Source of the DNA: Metellina segmentata
Taxonomy: Eukaryota; Arthropoda; Arachnida; Araneae; Tetragnathidae
Length of the DNA stretch: 64,000 nt
Assembly (NCBI GenBank): GCA_947359465.1
Contig: OX375872.1
Coordinates: 79,343,641-79,407,640 of the forward strand
Reading direction: 5' to 3'
The translations under genes were made by a program, and so were the position numbers. This document shows, one piece after another, positions 11,301 to 23,259 of the stretch (its first letter is position 1; each line of letters opens with the position of its first letter). Below the pieces are notes generated by a model that was not told where the DNA came from, did not search any database, and was given only the letters and a program-made list of their open reading frames with translations.

Positions 11301-13446
11301 GTATCTTGTTGTTCCTTTCCCAATAGTGAATTTTGTAAATACATATATTTACATTATTAATATGTAGATTCTTTTTTATATAAATAAGAAAACAAGAAAT
11401 GAAAGGTTTGGAGTTTCTAGAGCAAATTTTTGTTTGTACTATAGTACCATACCTCAAGTAATATAGGGTGTCAGCTGGAATATATATAGATAGAGATCCC
11501 CTTATTTTTCAGAAAAAAGTAATTGCATACCAACGCGAGTCAAATTCTGTTGAGCAAAAATAATCTTCAAGTGAAAGAGTTTTTGTCGTCAGGCAGCAAG
11601 TAAGAATTGTTGAATGGAATACTTTTGGGGACTATTAATTCTGTTGCGGGACCTATGTAATTTTTACCCCCAATGGGTTGTAAAATAATTTATTCCATCA
11701 AGTTTTCAGAGGTTGTATTCTTTACGTAGCTAAAGTGTGTGGGGTGTAAGCTTTATAATATTCTATTATTACTTTATTCATAATGATATATATATGCAGA
11801 AGTGACTGTTTTATTTGTCTATTCATTTTTTTGATATTTTAGTATACAGCATTTTAATACTTTATAAACATCCCCTCACAAATAATTTCAAGTAATACCC
11901 GTATAAACAATTTTGAGTTTTTAAAATACAAATTATATAAACAAATTGTTTCAAAAGATTTCTTTATAAAGCCACTTCGGAGCACAAAAAGGTAGGTAAT
12001 TATTTTTTTTTGTAAAGCAATCCATATTATACAAATTTGGTGCCAGACTGGCAAAAGTACAGTATTTTTATTTTATTCAACGCAGAATTTTAGTTATTAG
12101 CTTACGTGTGCCGTGAGATGAAACAAGTTGAAACTCACAGATATGACGATAGTTTGAAAAATATTTAAGGTGCTTTCATAAAATATCTTATTTTCAATTT
12201 GCAACTTTAGGGGGAACAGTGCAGTCATATCTCTGTGATGTTAAAATGGTAAAATTTTAAGAAAATTTTTCTCAGAATCTTTTGTGTATTCATTTGATTT
12301 TTTTTATACAGGTTATGAAGACACTTCTAACTACTTTAACTCAGGGATTCTTAAACATTTTTTTTGAAAATTGACCGATTTTTATCATTTTTAATAATTA
12401 AAATGAACTTTTCTAATGTTAGAAAAAAAATGCCTCTGTTAAAATATGTTAAAGGATATGTTACACTTGTAAATCAATTCTTTTTCTATTTGCTTGAATA
12501 AACTTTGAAAAAATGTTTTTGTGGAAAAATACACATTTTGAGGTATTGAATTTTAAAGCATAAAATTAACCTTTCTTCAAAACACACAGATATTTTTCAA
12601 AAAATTATTTTAAATACTTCAACTTAATGTATCTCCATAGATAATATATCATTTTAAACAGAATTGTATAAACATTTATTTAAATTGAAAAAAAAAATCG
12701 AAATTATGAAAGATTTTTGTGCACTGATTCCCTTAAACATGGAACACACACTCAATGAACGTTTCCTCTTTCCCCTATATTTTTAAACATAAGATCAAAA
12801 TTTAATAAATTCTACCTAGAATAAAATCAGTAAAAGTCAGCTTTAACAGCTTGCAACATCCAGTTATCAAAGCCAAATTCAGGAACGCCCTCTCAAATTG
12901 ATTTTAATTTGACATAGATGTTTCTCAACATAAATGAACGGAGCAGTGTTAATACAAAAGCCAAGGCGGGTTCATCAGTAGCTTGTATTTTTGGGATCCA
13001 CCTACTTATTACAAGGAGGATCCTTATATAAGGAAATTACTCCGCTTAGTAATTATTTCACATTTCCTGTTAAATTACCAGCTTCCCTTTGGAAGAGAAT
13101 TATTCAAAATCGCAAGTCTCCTACAGATAGTTTGACTATAGCTTTTAAATGTTACGTCAGTTTCGATCCTTTTTTTAGCTTTGCACTGCACATAGCATCA
13201 TCCTCAAATGTTAGCAACACACAGAAATGGTCAGAATCATCCATACTTATTGTGCGACGATTCGAATTCTGATTTACCTGATGATTCCTCATGAAATCCG
13301 GCCGATAACGTGTTGAAGAACCAGCTATCATAAAATTAGTACCACTGAAAACCCTCTTTTCTGCTTGACCAATTTTTCCAATTGTGTTTGATCTTTACAT
13401 GAACAGTTAAATTCGGAATACGAATGTCTTGGGGTAGGTGGAATGA
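11301..13446. other. AT-rich stretch, no gene recognised
   Basis: Long AT-rich segment with A and T runs. The frame at 12991-13272 (+, 93 codons) starts MGSTYLLQGG, has no known motif and is probably chance. I saw no TIR pair or duplication that would define an element. Confidence 0.3.
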
Positions 13447-13633
13447 TAGTTAATTAACGTCACACTGAAGCAACACAACAGGCTATTGGCGAAATTCCGG
13501 GATCAATCCGGAAGTGTAAGATCCGAGGACAACACCTCGTAAGTTTGAACCTCGGTCAGTTGACGAGGTCATATCTGCGCTAGCACCCCACTCACCAAAC
13601 TTCCACACCACACCAACTTGAGGACATTTGAGA
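13447..13633 (-). repeat. SINE family B fragment
   Basis: Starts with the tail block AGTTAATTAACGTC, then the CAACACAACAGGCTATTGGC block, then the body to CACACCACACCAACTTGAGG. The tRNA-like head is missing, so this is a 5'-truncated minus-strand copy. Confidence 0.8.
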
Positions 13634-14430
13634 TAGCGATGTAATGATCAGTAGGGAGCAGTTTAGACGGAATTGACCAAGGATCTCCAATAGAAAGAGC
13701 AAGTTAAAAAGAAATCCATCAGTATCAAGTAATAGGCAATGAAAGAGAGCGTGATCGATGCCTTGATCTACAGAAGAAGTCACAATTGAAGAATGGTGAA
13801 TCAATTAGATGGAAACGATGAAAGTAGCAATTAATTCTTGCATGAACGGAGAAAAGTTGAGTGAGTTTGAATCAATGTCTAAAATTTCTTTCAAGACGTA
13901 TCTGTGTCGTTGAAAAGAATTCCTTCATCAATACAGTTGTTAAAAATTGAAATAATTGTCTTCAATTAAAAAAAAAAAAACAGGATTATTTACATTACAT
14001 CCCGTACTCAAAACACTTCTAGCCTTCTTAGAATTTCATTTTAATTTCATTGAAGGAATAGGAACTTAAATTTAAGAACAAAGAATGTTACTTCGAAACC
14101 TGTTTACTGCTGTAGTTCGAGAAAAATGCGGATATGTTTCCTAATTTGAAGTCATGGAAATACTACACCAGGAAGTGTTCCCAAGATATTCTTAATAGTA
14201 TGTTTCTATCGATTTCAAACACACACACCCCATTGTTTCACATGTGTCAGCATTAAATAAATTTATAACACCGCTGTCTGAGTTAGGGATCAAGGGTCAC
14301 AAGAGTCGAAGCCCTTAACCACCCCTTTAAAGAATGCCAACTCTTTTATCAGGCGTCTGCGGACTGGGCACCTACCACATGGAGGGGCACCTTTGGGTGT
14401 CCGAATAACTTCTTGCTTTAAAGAGCAGAC
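13634..14430. other. No feature recognised
   Basis: Mixed sequence with a poly-A run near 13969. No gene or repeat boundary can be supported. Confidence 0.3.
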
Positions 14431-15000
14431 CGACAAAGATGGAAGTCTTTTTTGACAAGAATGTCTTTTCAACGTAGTGAACAAATCTGTCTGCTTTCGT
14501 TCACCCTTTGTTCTTTTGACTAGTTGGAAATCGCTTGAAACCGACTTCTTTGACTAATGTGTGTTTCGAAAAGGGAAGAGCCCTGGGAAATCTCTTGGGA
14601 TTCTCTGTTGAGAAACGCTGCATCGTAAAGTGTGTGAACAACAATGAATCTTTTCACTGTTTGAGAGGGGAAAGTCTTTTCGGCTAGAGTGTGTACGTGG
14701 TCTTCCGTAAGCCAGCGATTTTCAATTTCGTTGAACGCAAACTAATCGCTAAAATTCTTCTGCACACCAAAATATATATTTAAATTTTGCTGATCTGACA
14801 AAAAAAAAAGGACATAATTTTGATTTTTTAATCTCATGGCACTCAAACCAATTGCTAAAATTCTGCACACCAAACAATGTATTTAATTTTTTAGCTGATC
14901 TGACAAAAAAGGCATAATTTCGATGGATTTACATAAAATGTAATAGTAATTACCAACCCTTTTAATTCAAAGTGGATTAAAAAAAATATTTAAAAAATAA
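14431..15000. repeat. First unit of a ~675 bp tandem duplication, with hAT-like end inside
   Basis: The block from about 14435 to 14680 returns at about 15113 to 15355 (GTCTTTTTTGACAAGAAT, then CCCTTTGTTCTTTTGA, then GACTAATGTGTGTTT, then GGATTCTCTGTTGAGAAACG). From 14712 a dispersed repeat begins (CCAGCGATTTTCAATTTCG, then TAATCGCTAAAATTCT), followed by TTGCTGATCTGACAAAA blocks. The start word CAGCG-TTTTCAA looks like a hAT end. Confidence 0.6.
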
Positions 15001-15104
15001 TTTATTTATTCATACTCTGGAACAAATTACTCTAGTTACATGACAGCGAAATAAGCTTAAATGTGTAGAACACACAACAGGCATTAAAAAAAAAAAGAGT
15101 ACAA

Positions 15105-15700
15105 AGAGACAAAGATCGAAGTCTTTTTTTGACGAGAATATCTTTTTGACGTAGTTAACAAATCTGTCCGCTTTCGGTCGCCCTTTGTTCTTTTGATCAG
15201 CTGGAAATCGCTCGAAACCGACCTCTTTGACTAATGTGTGTTTGGAAAAGAGAAGAGCCCTTGGAAATCCCTTGGGATTCGCTGTTGAGAAACGCTTCAT
15301 CGTAAACCGAACAACAATGAATCTTTTCACAGTTGGAGAGTGAAATTTTTTCTGTTAGACTGAGTAGATGGTCTTTTAGCCAGCGGTGTTCAATCCTTTT
15401 CATGTCATGGCCCGCAACCTTATTGCTAAAATTCTGCTGTACACTAAAATATATATTTTATTTTTGGCTGATCTGACAAAATTACGCTAGTGATGAGATA
15501 AATCGTCTTTGAATGTCGCCGATTTTTGATAAAGAGATCAAGATCTGGTCTAATATTTTTTCACCTTAAGGCACGTAAGATAATAGCTAGAATTCTGCTG
15601 CATTTAAAAATTACATAATTTATTTTTTGCTGATCCGACAAAATGACAAGATATGTATTGTCATTAAAATGTTGACGATTTTCTTATGAAGGGATCAGAT
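15105..15700. repeat. Second unit of the ~675 bp tandem duplication
   Basis: Matches 14435-14680 from about 15113, then again enters the hAT-like repeat at about 15377 (CCAGCGGTGTTCAATCC, then ATTGCTAAAATTCTGCTG, then CTGATCTGACAAAA). A second TAGCTAGAATTCTGCTGC block follows near 15580. Between them a GATGAGATAAATCGTC segment resembles the TTAA MITE family. Confidence 0.6.
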
Positions 15701-15795
15701 CTGATCATGTTTTTTCTAATGATGAGATATATTTTTCATTAAGATGTGGTCAGAGATAGAGAGGCCCACAGAGTGAGAGAGATATTTGCAAATAA

Positions 15796-15797
<2 letters not shown>

Positions 15798-15834
<37 letters not shown>
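15798..15834. repeat. AT microsatellite
   Basis: Uninterrupted TATATA run. Confidence 0.95.
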
Positions 15835-15840
<6 letters not shown>

Positions 15841-16029
15841 GCATAGCTTATTTCTTTTTTGTCATGTTAAATTTTTTCTCACGCTGAAAGGAAATGTTTA
15901 CTTAGTACGCTGAAATATCTTAAACCTATATTTCAACAAATAATTTTTCGAGTTCTAATTATTGCCTTAAAAGACAAAATTTCAGTAAAAAATGTCGGGT
16001 TTTGAGATAACTCAAAGGAATAACAAGTT

Positions 16030-16310
16030 ACTCTAGGCAATGATTTTTGATTTTCATTCATGGCAAGCAAACTAATTGCTAAAATTCTGCAGCACACCAA
16101 AAAATATTTTTTGTTGTTGCTGAAATGACGTAAATAGGTGCAATTTTGATTGATTTATACAAAAATAATAGTAATTACCAATCCTTTTGATCCAAAATGG
16201 ATTAAAAAAATTATTTTTATTAGTTAATTTATTTATTATTACTCTGTAAAACAGATTACTATAGTTTACTGATAGCGAAATAAGTTTAAAAGTGCAGAAC
16301 ACGCAACAGA
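16030..16310. repeat. Dispersed hAT-like repeat fragment
   Basis: Holds the family blocks ATGGCAAGCAAACTAATTGC, TAAAATTCTGC and GTAATTACCAATCC, also seen near 14712, 15377, 19845 and 63800. Full borders are not visible. Confidence 0.55.
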
Positions 16311-17190
16311 TTCAGAAAAGAGTGTACTTATACAACATAAGCTACCTCATAAACACAAAACTAAATTACATAGAATAAAACTGATGTATACAGAAAAATC
16401 TCAGAAAAGTCAAAACCTTAGTTTTCAAAGGTTAAATACTAAAGTGTATATTAAATCGTCAAAGAAAATATCAATATCAATTTATTTATATTTTATAATA
16501 GTACTCAAAATAATTCATGCGGGTACTAAAATTTCGAGTAAAGTAATATCACTTTAAATAAATTTAACTTCATGTACATGAAATATTAGAAGAGTCACAA
16601 ATCAAATAAATTTTACAAAACATGATAAAATTTTATTTACGGAAAAATGGAATGTAAAATAAAATCGGAAGAAAAATAATTTTACTTAAAACATTTACAT
16701 CACATTTTAATAGCATATCACCAAACTTTGTTTCCAATGTATTCCTACAACTGATGATGGTGGATTTTTAATTTTAACTTTCCGGAATTTTTTTAACATT
16801 AGATTTAAATTTTTTTTCCTGTAAGTTGTAGATGCTAATGCTACATTTATTTTTAAGAATTTTGGACAGTTTGTGTTTAGGAATCCGTGGAGAATCTTTT
16901 AAGGATTTTAATTATTTATTTGTAATTAAAAAAATTTTTATTCGTTCTAATACGAATATGATCGTTAAGTAATGTTATCTACCAAATATATACCATCCCG
17001 AATGAAAATACTATTTTAAAAGTTTCTTTTATTTATTTTCGTTTTTTTATTTGAATTGTTTTGATTTCCTTAAGAAAATTTTGTTTAAAATAGGCAAGCA
17101 ATCAGTTTCTATTTTCAACAGAAGGTACCAAAATGTATTTATGAAACAAAAAGTCTCCCGAAACTTGTTTTGAGAGAAAGACTTTATTTG
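16311..17190. other. AT-rich, no feature recognised
   Basis: Very AT-rich sequence with no open frame or repeat boundary that I can support. Confidence 0.3.
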
Positions 17191-17199
17191 AATATTGAA

Positions 17200-18490
17200 A
17201 AGCATACCACTACTAGAACATTATGTCATTTAAAAAAAAAAGATTAATGTCATAAATTAATCCCTGAAGTTTAATCTTAAGAATAAAGTTAAAATAATAA
17301 CAGTATAAAGTATCACAGCTAAGAAAACCAGAAAGGATCTTTCGGTAACAATAGTTTTTACCAATCTTAAACCTGAAACCCATTACCAGTTTCAAAATTG
17401 TTGAAACGGGACACAAACCACTTAGCTTGATCTTATAAGATTGATCTAAAAATAAGACTGAAAAAATAGCAACAAAGTATCCATGCTATGAAAAAAACAA
17501 TGATGTTTCGGAAAACGGCCAATATTATCACCAATCCGTCAAACCATTACCAGTTCTAAAATTGCTAAAATATGACCTGAATCGCCTGATTTGATCTTAA
17601 AAATAAAACCGAAATAATAAAAATAAAGAATTGCCTTTAAGAAAAAGATAATTATGTTTTGGTAACGGTAATTCTCCCAATCTCTGAAACCGGCAACTCA
17701 TCACCAGTTCCGAAACTGTTGAAGTGACATCAACCTTTTTGCTTGATCTTTAGAGAAAGCTGTAAAACGCAACCAGTCACAAAATTGTTGGAATGTGACA
17801 TGAGCCACTTAGTTTTATCTTAAAAGTAAAACTGGGATAATAACAATTAATAATAAAGAAACCGGCGACGATGCTTCGGGAAAAGCAATTTTCCCAATCT
17901 ACAAAACCGGAAACATATTACCAGTACCGAGACTGTTCAAATGTAACATGAACCACTCTGATTCTCAACCACTAACGAAACATGTGTGCCAGTGGCTACG
18001 GTAAGGCCATAGAAATTCGCGTCAGCAAAATATTCAAATACGTTCATTGAAAAGCTGAGTTCTTTCTTCAAGCGAGCCACATATGTGCATCCGTCCTGTT
18101 AACAGTAACTCGTTACCTGTCTCAAAATCGTTTAAACGTGCAATTCTCACCAATATTCGAAACCGTTAAACCATTACAATCTTTAAAAAATGTTAAAATG
18201 TGACACGGAACCACTTAGCTTTATTGAAAAATAAAACCGGAATAATAACAATAAAGTTTAAAAAAACCGACAACTGTTCTTCAGGAACAACAATCCTCCC
18301 CCTATCTCCGAAACCGGCAACCCATTACCAGTTCCGAGACTGTTCAAATGTGACATGAACCACTCTGACTCTCAACCACTCACGAAACATGTGTACCAGT
18401 GGCTACGTAAGGCCATAGAAATCCGCATCAGCAAAATATTCAAACGCGTTTATTCTTTTTTCCACCGAGCCACATATGTGCCTCCCGCCT
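17200..18490. repeat. Degenerate ~155 bp tandem array with a longer duplicated block
   Basis: The anchor AACCCATTACCAGTTCCGAAACTG (with changes) recurs near 17381, 17541, 17696, 17770, 17908, 18107, 18165 and 18319. Between anchors lie CACTTAGCTTGATCTT and AAAATAAAACCGAAATAAT blocks. The segment 17860-18105 is also repeated as a larger unit at 18262-18500, sharing ACGAAACATGTGT, CCAGTGGCTACG, AAGGCCATAGAAAT and GAGCCACATATGTGC. The array shows higher-order structure but is decayed. Confidence 0.65.
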
Positions 18491-18817
18491 CCTGTTAGTT
18501 GAAAAAGAAAAATAGAAGGCCGGGGGAATAGAAAAGAGGGTGCCGTCCTCCCGTTGTATCCTTTAGATGAGATACCCATAGAATACAGGCCAGAGTACGT
18601 AGATCACCTACCTTGTAGAGGACAGAGGGGTGAAAGGCATAAACAGTGATGATTTGGGTGCAGGGTGCAAGTAGGGTGACCCCTGCAGAGGGGTGAGTCT
18701 GGAAGATGCCGCTAGTTATGCGAGAACAAGGTGTTACGGGGAAGAAACTCCTAGTGACATATCTTTTGACTGCACCGAAACCATAAATTAGAGGCTTTTC
18801 TATGAAAGGTAACACTC

Positions 18818-18943
18818 ATGCGCGCTGAACGCGAGGCGTTTGAGCAGACGTTGATGGATTTGTTGAATCGCCTGGGTGAACCGGCATTCTTCGATGGTCT
18901 TCAATTCCAGATCCCTTCGTTTAATGACTTAATAGCCTCATAA
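18818..18943 (+). other. Short open frame of 41 codons, unassigned
   Basis: The frame starts MRAEREAFEQTLMDLLNRLG and goes on to EPAFFDGLQFQIPSFNDLIA. It looks more protein-like than its neighbours, mixing acidic and hydrophobic residues with little AT bias. A stop lies shortly upstream in the same frame. I do not recognise it. It may be part of an old element or a chance frame. Confidence 0.25.
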
Positions 18944-19395
18944 GCAGGATGTTTATTTCTTCATTTGAGCATTGATAGCGATTTCCTGGGATGCAATTTG
19001 GAATTCAGCCTTCAACTTTTGACGATTGCAGTAACGCCACAGGCTCGCGTTCTTGCTGAGTGGGCAGCGATGACGTCCCAACTCGTCTCATTAAATCCAT
19101 TACTTATTGAATTGTAAGCAGAAGGCTGGTTTTTCAAGAGGTTCTATCCCGGTTGTTAGAGTTATTCAGCAGAATCTGACTGGTGGAAGTGGGCTTCCTT
19201 TTAGCTCGGCGGTGTTTGCAATCTTTTTCTTTGGCATTATGAACAACCAATTGAAAAAACAAGGTACGATAAATACTTTGTTCTATAGCGATATATTAAC
19301 GTTCAACATGCGTTACATAATTATTTGGCATTTTATTATTTTTGAAAATATATTTTATTATATCTTCTGATAAACTTGGTTTCGTGACATATTAA

Positions 19396-19607
19396 CCTTA
19401 TGAGTAGTTTCGACGTGATATCTCGTCCATCATGATAAAACCAATTTTGCGAATGACTAGACATCTTCATAAAAATGTTACCGGGTTTTTAATGAAAATA
19501 TTAAAATCTGATAAGATTTTTTCTAATGACAAGATAACTTTTCTATCAAGATGTGATCAGATTTGCTAATGATAAGATATCCACAGTTGAAACAACCTCC
19601 AGGAAGG
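19396..19607. mobile_element. TTAA MITE with ATATCTCGT palindromes
   Basis: TTAA lies at 19392-19395 and 19608-19611. The ends are inverted: CCTTATGAGTAGTTTCGACG on the left and, read backwards on the right, CCTTCCTGGAGGTTGTTTCA. The inside has repeated GATAAGATATC and CGTGATATCTCGTC words, close to palindromes. Length is 212 bp. A TTAA target fits piggyBac-type or Sola3-type movement. Related copies lie at 22502, 28676 and 54525. Confidence 0.65.
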
Positions 19608-19844
19608 TTAAATAAAAATTACATCGCTGCTTTCATTTTTTGTCATGTTGATTTGTCGTATTTTCCTCACGCTATAACCATATCAATTTAGCACACTGAA
19701 ATATCTTAACCTATATACTTAAACAAATAATCTTTCACATACTAATTATTTTTATCTTAAAAGGCACAATTTCATTAAGAAATCTGATTTCAAGATAACT
19801 CAAATGACTAACATGTTACTCTAAAACAAAAATGTTCGTGCTTT

Positions 19845-20000
19845 TTCATATTATGGCACATAAAATAATAGCTAAAATTCTGCGGCTCACCAAACAATAC
19901 ATTAAATATTTTGCTGATTTGGAAAAAAAGGACATAATTTTGACTGTTTTACAAAAAAATAGCAATTACCTACCACGCATGGAAACTTGAGAAACTATAC
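19845..20000. repeat. Dispersed hAT-like repeat fragment
   Basis: Contains TTTTTCATATTATGGCACAT, then AATAGCTAAAATTCTGC, then TTTTGCTGATTTG, the same order as at 14712, 15377, 16030 and 63800. Confidence 0.55.
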
Positions 20001-20950
20001 TTGTTACTTTATAATAAGAAAAATAATACTCAGAAATGCATTGATACGGCCATTGAACTTATTTGAGAACACACTTGCAAAAAGTTCAAAAGTAAACTGC
20101 AGAAAAAAAAAAAATTCAAACCGTCTCTATATCTTTAGGCACCCGGATTGATAATCGCTGGATTAAAGCAATTGATATGATCAAGTTAACTACTTAAAAC
20201 GTCGAACACATTAAACTTGGAGCAAAACACCGCATACGCATCTCGCTATATATATATATATATATATCCTGTGGGCTTTTTAGCCATTTAATATTCAACA
20301 AACGCGACTCTCATTTTAAATTTTTACTTGAATGATTAATTGCATTTTAATTCAAAGAGTGGTGGTTCTTGATTATAGTTCAAATCCTTAAAAGAGCAAT
20401 TATTAGAGTGATTATCTCCACCCTACGCTTCTATATACTGTGGATCAATTATTCAATCATCAGTAATTGTGGTTGAGGGGTCACCATCAAAACCGTTAAG
20501 CGGATGACTATTTTGATGATGCTAATTTAAAATCTTCGCCGCATCACTCGTTATTTGAAAGCTCTTTGTGTTTCCACGGTATATTTATATCATTATAAAA
20601 GAGTCATTAGTGTATTTTAATGAACACTTCTCTGAAATAAATTGTATCTCTGCGAATTATTTCTAATATCTTTCTGGATAAGCGTATTCATTTGTGACAA
20701 AGTAGGGACAAGTCCTATTACGCGTCTCACAGATTTCATGATTGGTTAGATTGGACGAAGGACCGCATTTGGGCAAGCTGACAGATTTCGTGTATTCGTT
20801 AATGCGAACTGCGTTTTATAACTTAACCATTCCTACTTTTAAAGAGGCGCGGTAATCCAGTTGGTAGAACCGCAGATTAGCAGGTAGATAATTGAGTCAG
20901 GAAAGAAATTATCAATGTTTTAAAGCAAAACTTCACGTAGGTGCATACTA
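20001..20950. other. No gene; AT microsatellite at 20246-20267
   Basis: AT-rich sequence with one TATATA run. A short GGTAATCCAGTTGGTAGAAC block near 20850 resembles the SINE B tRNA-like head but lacks a B box and body. Confidence 0.35.
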
Positions 20951-20954
20951 TTTT

Positions 20955-21095
20955 TACCAGAATGTTGACTGGAGGCACAATTTTAAACATAATTTTCAGT
21001 CATGGTTATTTACTTAAAACTTAAACCAAATCAATCATTAATTAACATTGAAGGACTGAAACTAATCAATCGTTACTCATTAATCATATTTCATT
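20955..21095. repeat. Dispersed repeat D fragment
   Basis: The block GGAGGCACAATTTTAAACAT, then CAGTCATGGTTATTTACTTA, then a run to AACATTGAAGGACTGAAACT recurs at 21555-21715 and 34595-34729. Family unknown. Confidence 0.6.
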
Positions 21096-21213
21096 TTGTT
21101 CTCATGTGTTACAATAATCATGTTATCCTCTTTTTGAGTAAAAGGGATCGTGTTATCCTCTATTCTTTGAGTAATAATAATCATGCTGTCCCTTTTCCAT
21201 TTTGTTATTTTCT

Positions 21214-21455
21214 CTCCAACATGCGTGCGCAGCCATCAGGGCTCAGTGGGTATGCCCACTTCGCTAGGAACCTGCGACTTCTAGGCGGCGCAAGTTCGAT
21301 TCCTCATTGGATGTATTTCTCGCTTTTTTGTCAGTAAAACTTTCCTTGTGTGTGAATATTCGTTACTTGATATTGCCTGTCCTGTGTTTGGCACAGCATA
21401 CCCAAATATGGCCCTTGCGCCATTAAACTCCAAAACCAACCAAATTTTCAACATG
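21214..21455 (+). repeat. SINE family C, with tRNA-like head
   Basis: The head holds GGGCTCAGTGGGTATGCC (A-box-like) and AAGTTCGATTCC (B box), about 45 bp apart, as in tRNA genes and tRNA-derived SINEs. The body runs through TTTGTCAGTAAAACTTTCC, a TTGATATTGCCTGTC block, GTGTTTGGCACAGCATACCC and CTCCAAAACCAACCAA. Body pieces return at 27528, 34432, 43955 (minus) and 61588 (minus). The head differs from those of families A and B, so this is a separate family. Confidence 0.75.
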
Positions 21456-21554
21456 TGAGTAGATAAATATTTTGGTATAGATAGGTATTTTGTTGCAAAA
21501 CACACACACATACACACACTTCACAGAGATTCATACAATTTTTACTGGATTCAG

Positions 21555-21715
21555 ACTGTTGAATGGAGGCACAATTTCAATTTAAAACTAAATCAATCAC
21601 CGTGAACTACAACTAATCAATCGTTACTCATTAGCCATGATTAAATCTCTTAGTCATTAGTTTTCAATCATTATTCAGATTAAACTTTGCCAACACCGAT
21701 CTTTAGGGCCTGCTG
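21555..21715. repeat. Dispersed repeat D fragment
   Basis: Second copy of the GGAGGCACAATTT block, followed by ACTAATCAATCGTTACTCAT and TTCAGATTAAACTTTGCC. SINE C lies between this and the first copy, so SINE C may have landed inside one D element. Confidence 0.55.
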
Positions 21716-22497
21716 CACCACTATCATTCAAGAAGAGAAGACGGATGAACACGAAACAAAAAAAAAAGCATCCGGGTTGGTAAAGATCATAATAAAGTTG
21801 CAGACCTCTCGGCCTCTTTAAAAACTTGGCATCGCAAAAGACTTATCATTGCATATTTTTGCAAAAAAATCGCTACCAATTATTAAGGTAAAATCACTGT
21901 TTACAAAACCTACCGAGGGATAAAAATTGTTGAGCGTGTGTAATTTCCGTCCCATCGATTGACTCGATTACCGGCTTCCTCTCCGGTGCTTGATGGAACG
22001 GCGCGATGTCATAAGCGCCGAATAAATGGATTGTGTGAGATTGAAACATATCACTCCCATAAGGAGCTGTCGATCCTGCTATCGACAATTTGATGAATGG
22101 ACTGCAAACAATGTCCGGCTTTTTCACGCTGCTTTACATTGGCCGCCGGTGATCGATATGACTTCAGATGACACGTATTCTTCGGGTTCGTTCGATCCAC
22201 AGGACACCCTAAGAACACAGGTGTCCAGAAAAGACAGCTAACTGGGCAACGCACTGCAATTGCCTCGTTTCGGCTTGATGCATGGGGCGCATTGGCTTTC
22301 TAATTCAAAGGGGGATGGCCTGATCGAGGGAGATAGAATGCCTTGACGAGCCTCCTTAGTCCTAAGGTTAGGTTTGTCAATCTACAACAGAGGCGGTCTG
22401 GCTATCGATGGGAAAAATTCCACACAGGCTACGGTATATTTGAAGGCCGAATGGGATGACACATACAGTGGAACCTTGATAATCCGTAGGGTCGGTC
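21716..22497. other. No gene recognised
   Basis: Slightly GC-richer than average, with overlapping short frames on both strands (21894-22254) that carry no known motif. Confidence 0.3.
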
Positions 22498-22720
22498 TTA
22501 ACCGTCCAAGTGGTTTCGACGAGATATCTCGTCCATTACGCTTTGACCAATTTTGCCAGTGATGAGATACCTCGTCATCAAGAATGTCAATTGAATTTAG
22601 AACGTTGAAGAAGATATTGCCGTTTTTTGATGATGACGCGATATCTAGATCAGGCCAGTGTTTTTCTAATGACAAAATATCAAGATCTGGTCAGATTTGC
22701 GAATGACGAGAGAGTTACTA
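22498..22720. mobile_element. TTAA MITE copy, right end decayed
   Basis: Starts with TTAACCGTCCAAGTGGTTTC, then GACGAGATATCTCGTCCATT, matching the left end of the 19.4 kb copy. Inside are GATGAGATACCTCGTCATCA and further GATATC words. No clear right TTAA end remains. Confidence 0.55.
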
Positions 22721-23159
22721 GGATGGGTAACATTACGGCATTTCGGAAAAGACTAGGCAAAGGTAACCAAATTTTTTCTGAAAATAGGGGCGTTCTCCCA
22801 GCAAATATAATGTTTTTTTTTAGAAAAGCTGAGGTTTACATGTAAGCAGAGCTCGTATCTCAGTAATGACATTGATTATCCGAGCTTCCAGCAACCGGGA
22901 GTCCGTGTTATTGGAGCCGAATTCGACTCAGAGTTTCCTTGCTTGATGAATATTTCAGTAGCAGTAGTAATATGTACAGTACATTTTTTTTTGTATTTTG
23001 GATAGGCTGTTTTGTGCTACTGCGTCCGTAAATTACTTGCTACAGCTGAAGTAGATAATGGACGTGATAAAGGTTTTATTTTTTATTTTTAGACACACTG
23101 GATGGTTAATATACAATATTTAAAAAAATAAATACAGTGGAGATCGAATTTTCAAGCTA

Positions 23160-23259
23160 TTAATCCCGGATCATCGCCAATAGCTCATTGTGTTGCTTCA
23201 GTGCGCCAATAGCTCATTGTGTTGCTCCAGTGCGACGTAAATAAATTAACTACTTGCCT
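23160..23259 (+). repeat. SINE family B tail with internal duplication
   Basis: The block GCCAATAGCTCATTGTGTTG occurs twice in tandem (23176 and 23206), followed by CTCCAGTGCGACGT and TTAACTACTTGCCT. This is the 3' tail of family B. Confidence 0.75.

Noticed and set aside
12200..12750. AT-rich block bounded by GGGATTCTTAAAC and GATTCCCTTAAAC words
   Set aside because: The words are in the same orientation when compared as needed for ends, and no duplication flanks them.
20845..20890. Possible tRNA or SINE B head at GGTAATCCAGTTGGTAG
   Set aside because: No B box and no SINE body follow, so it is too short to call.
21214..21310. tRNA gene at the SINE C head, and the SINE A heads
   Set aside because: A and B boxes are present but the acceptor and anticodon stems do not pair well and each head continues into a repeated SINE body.
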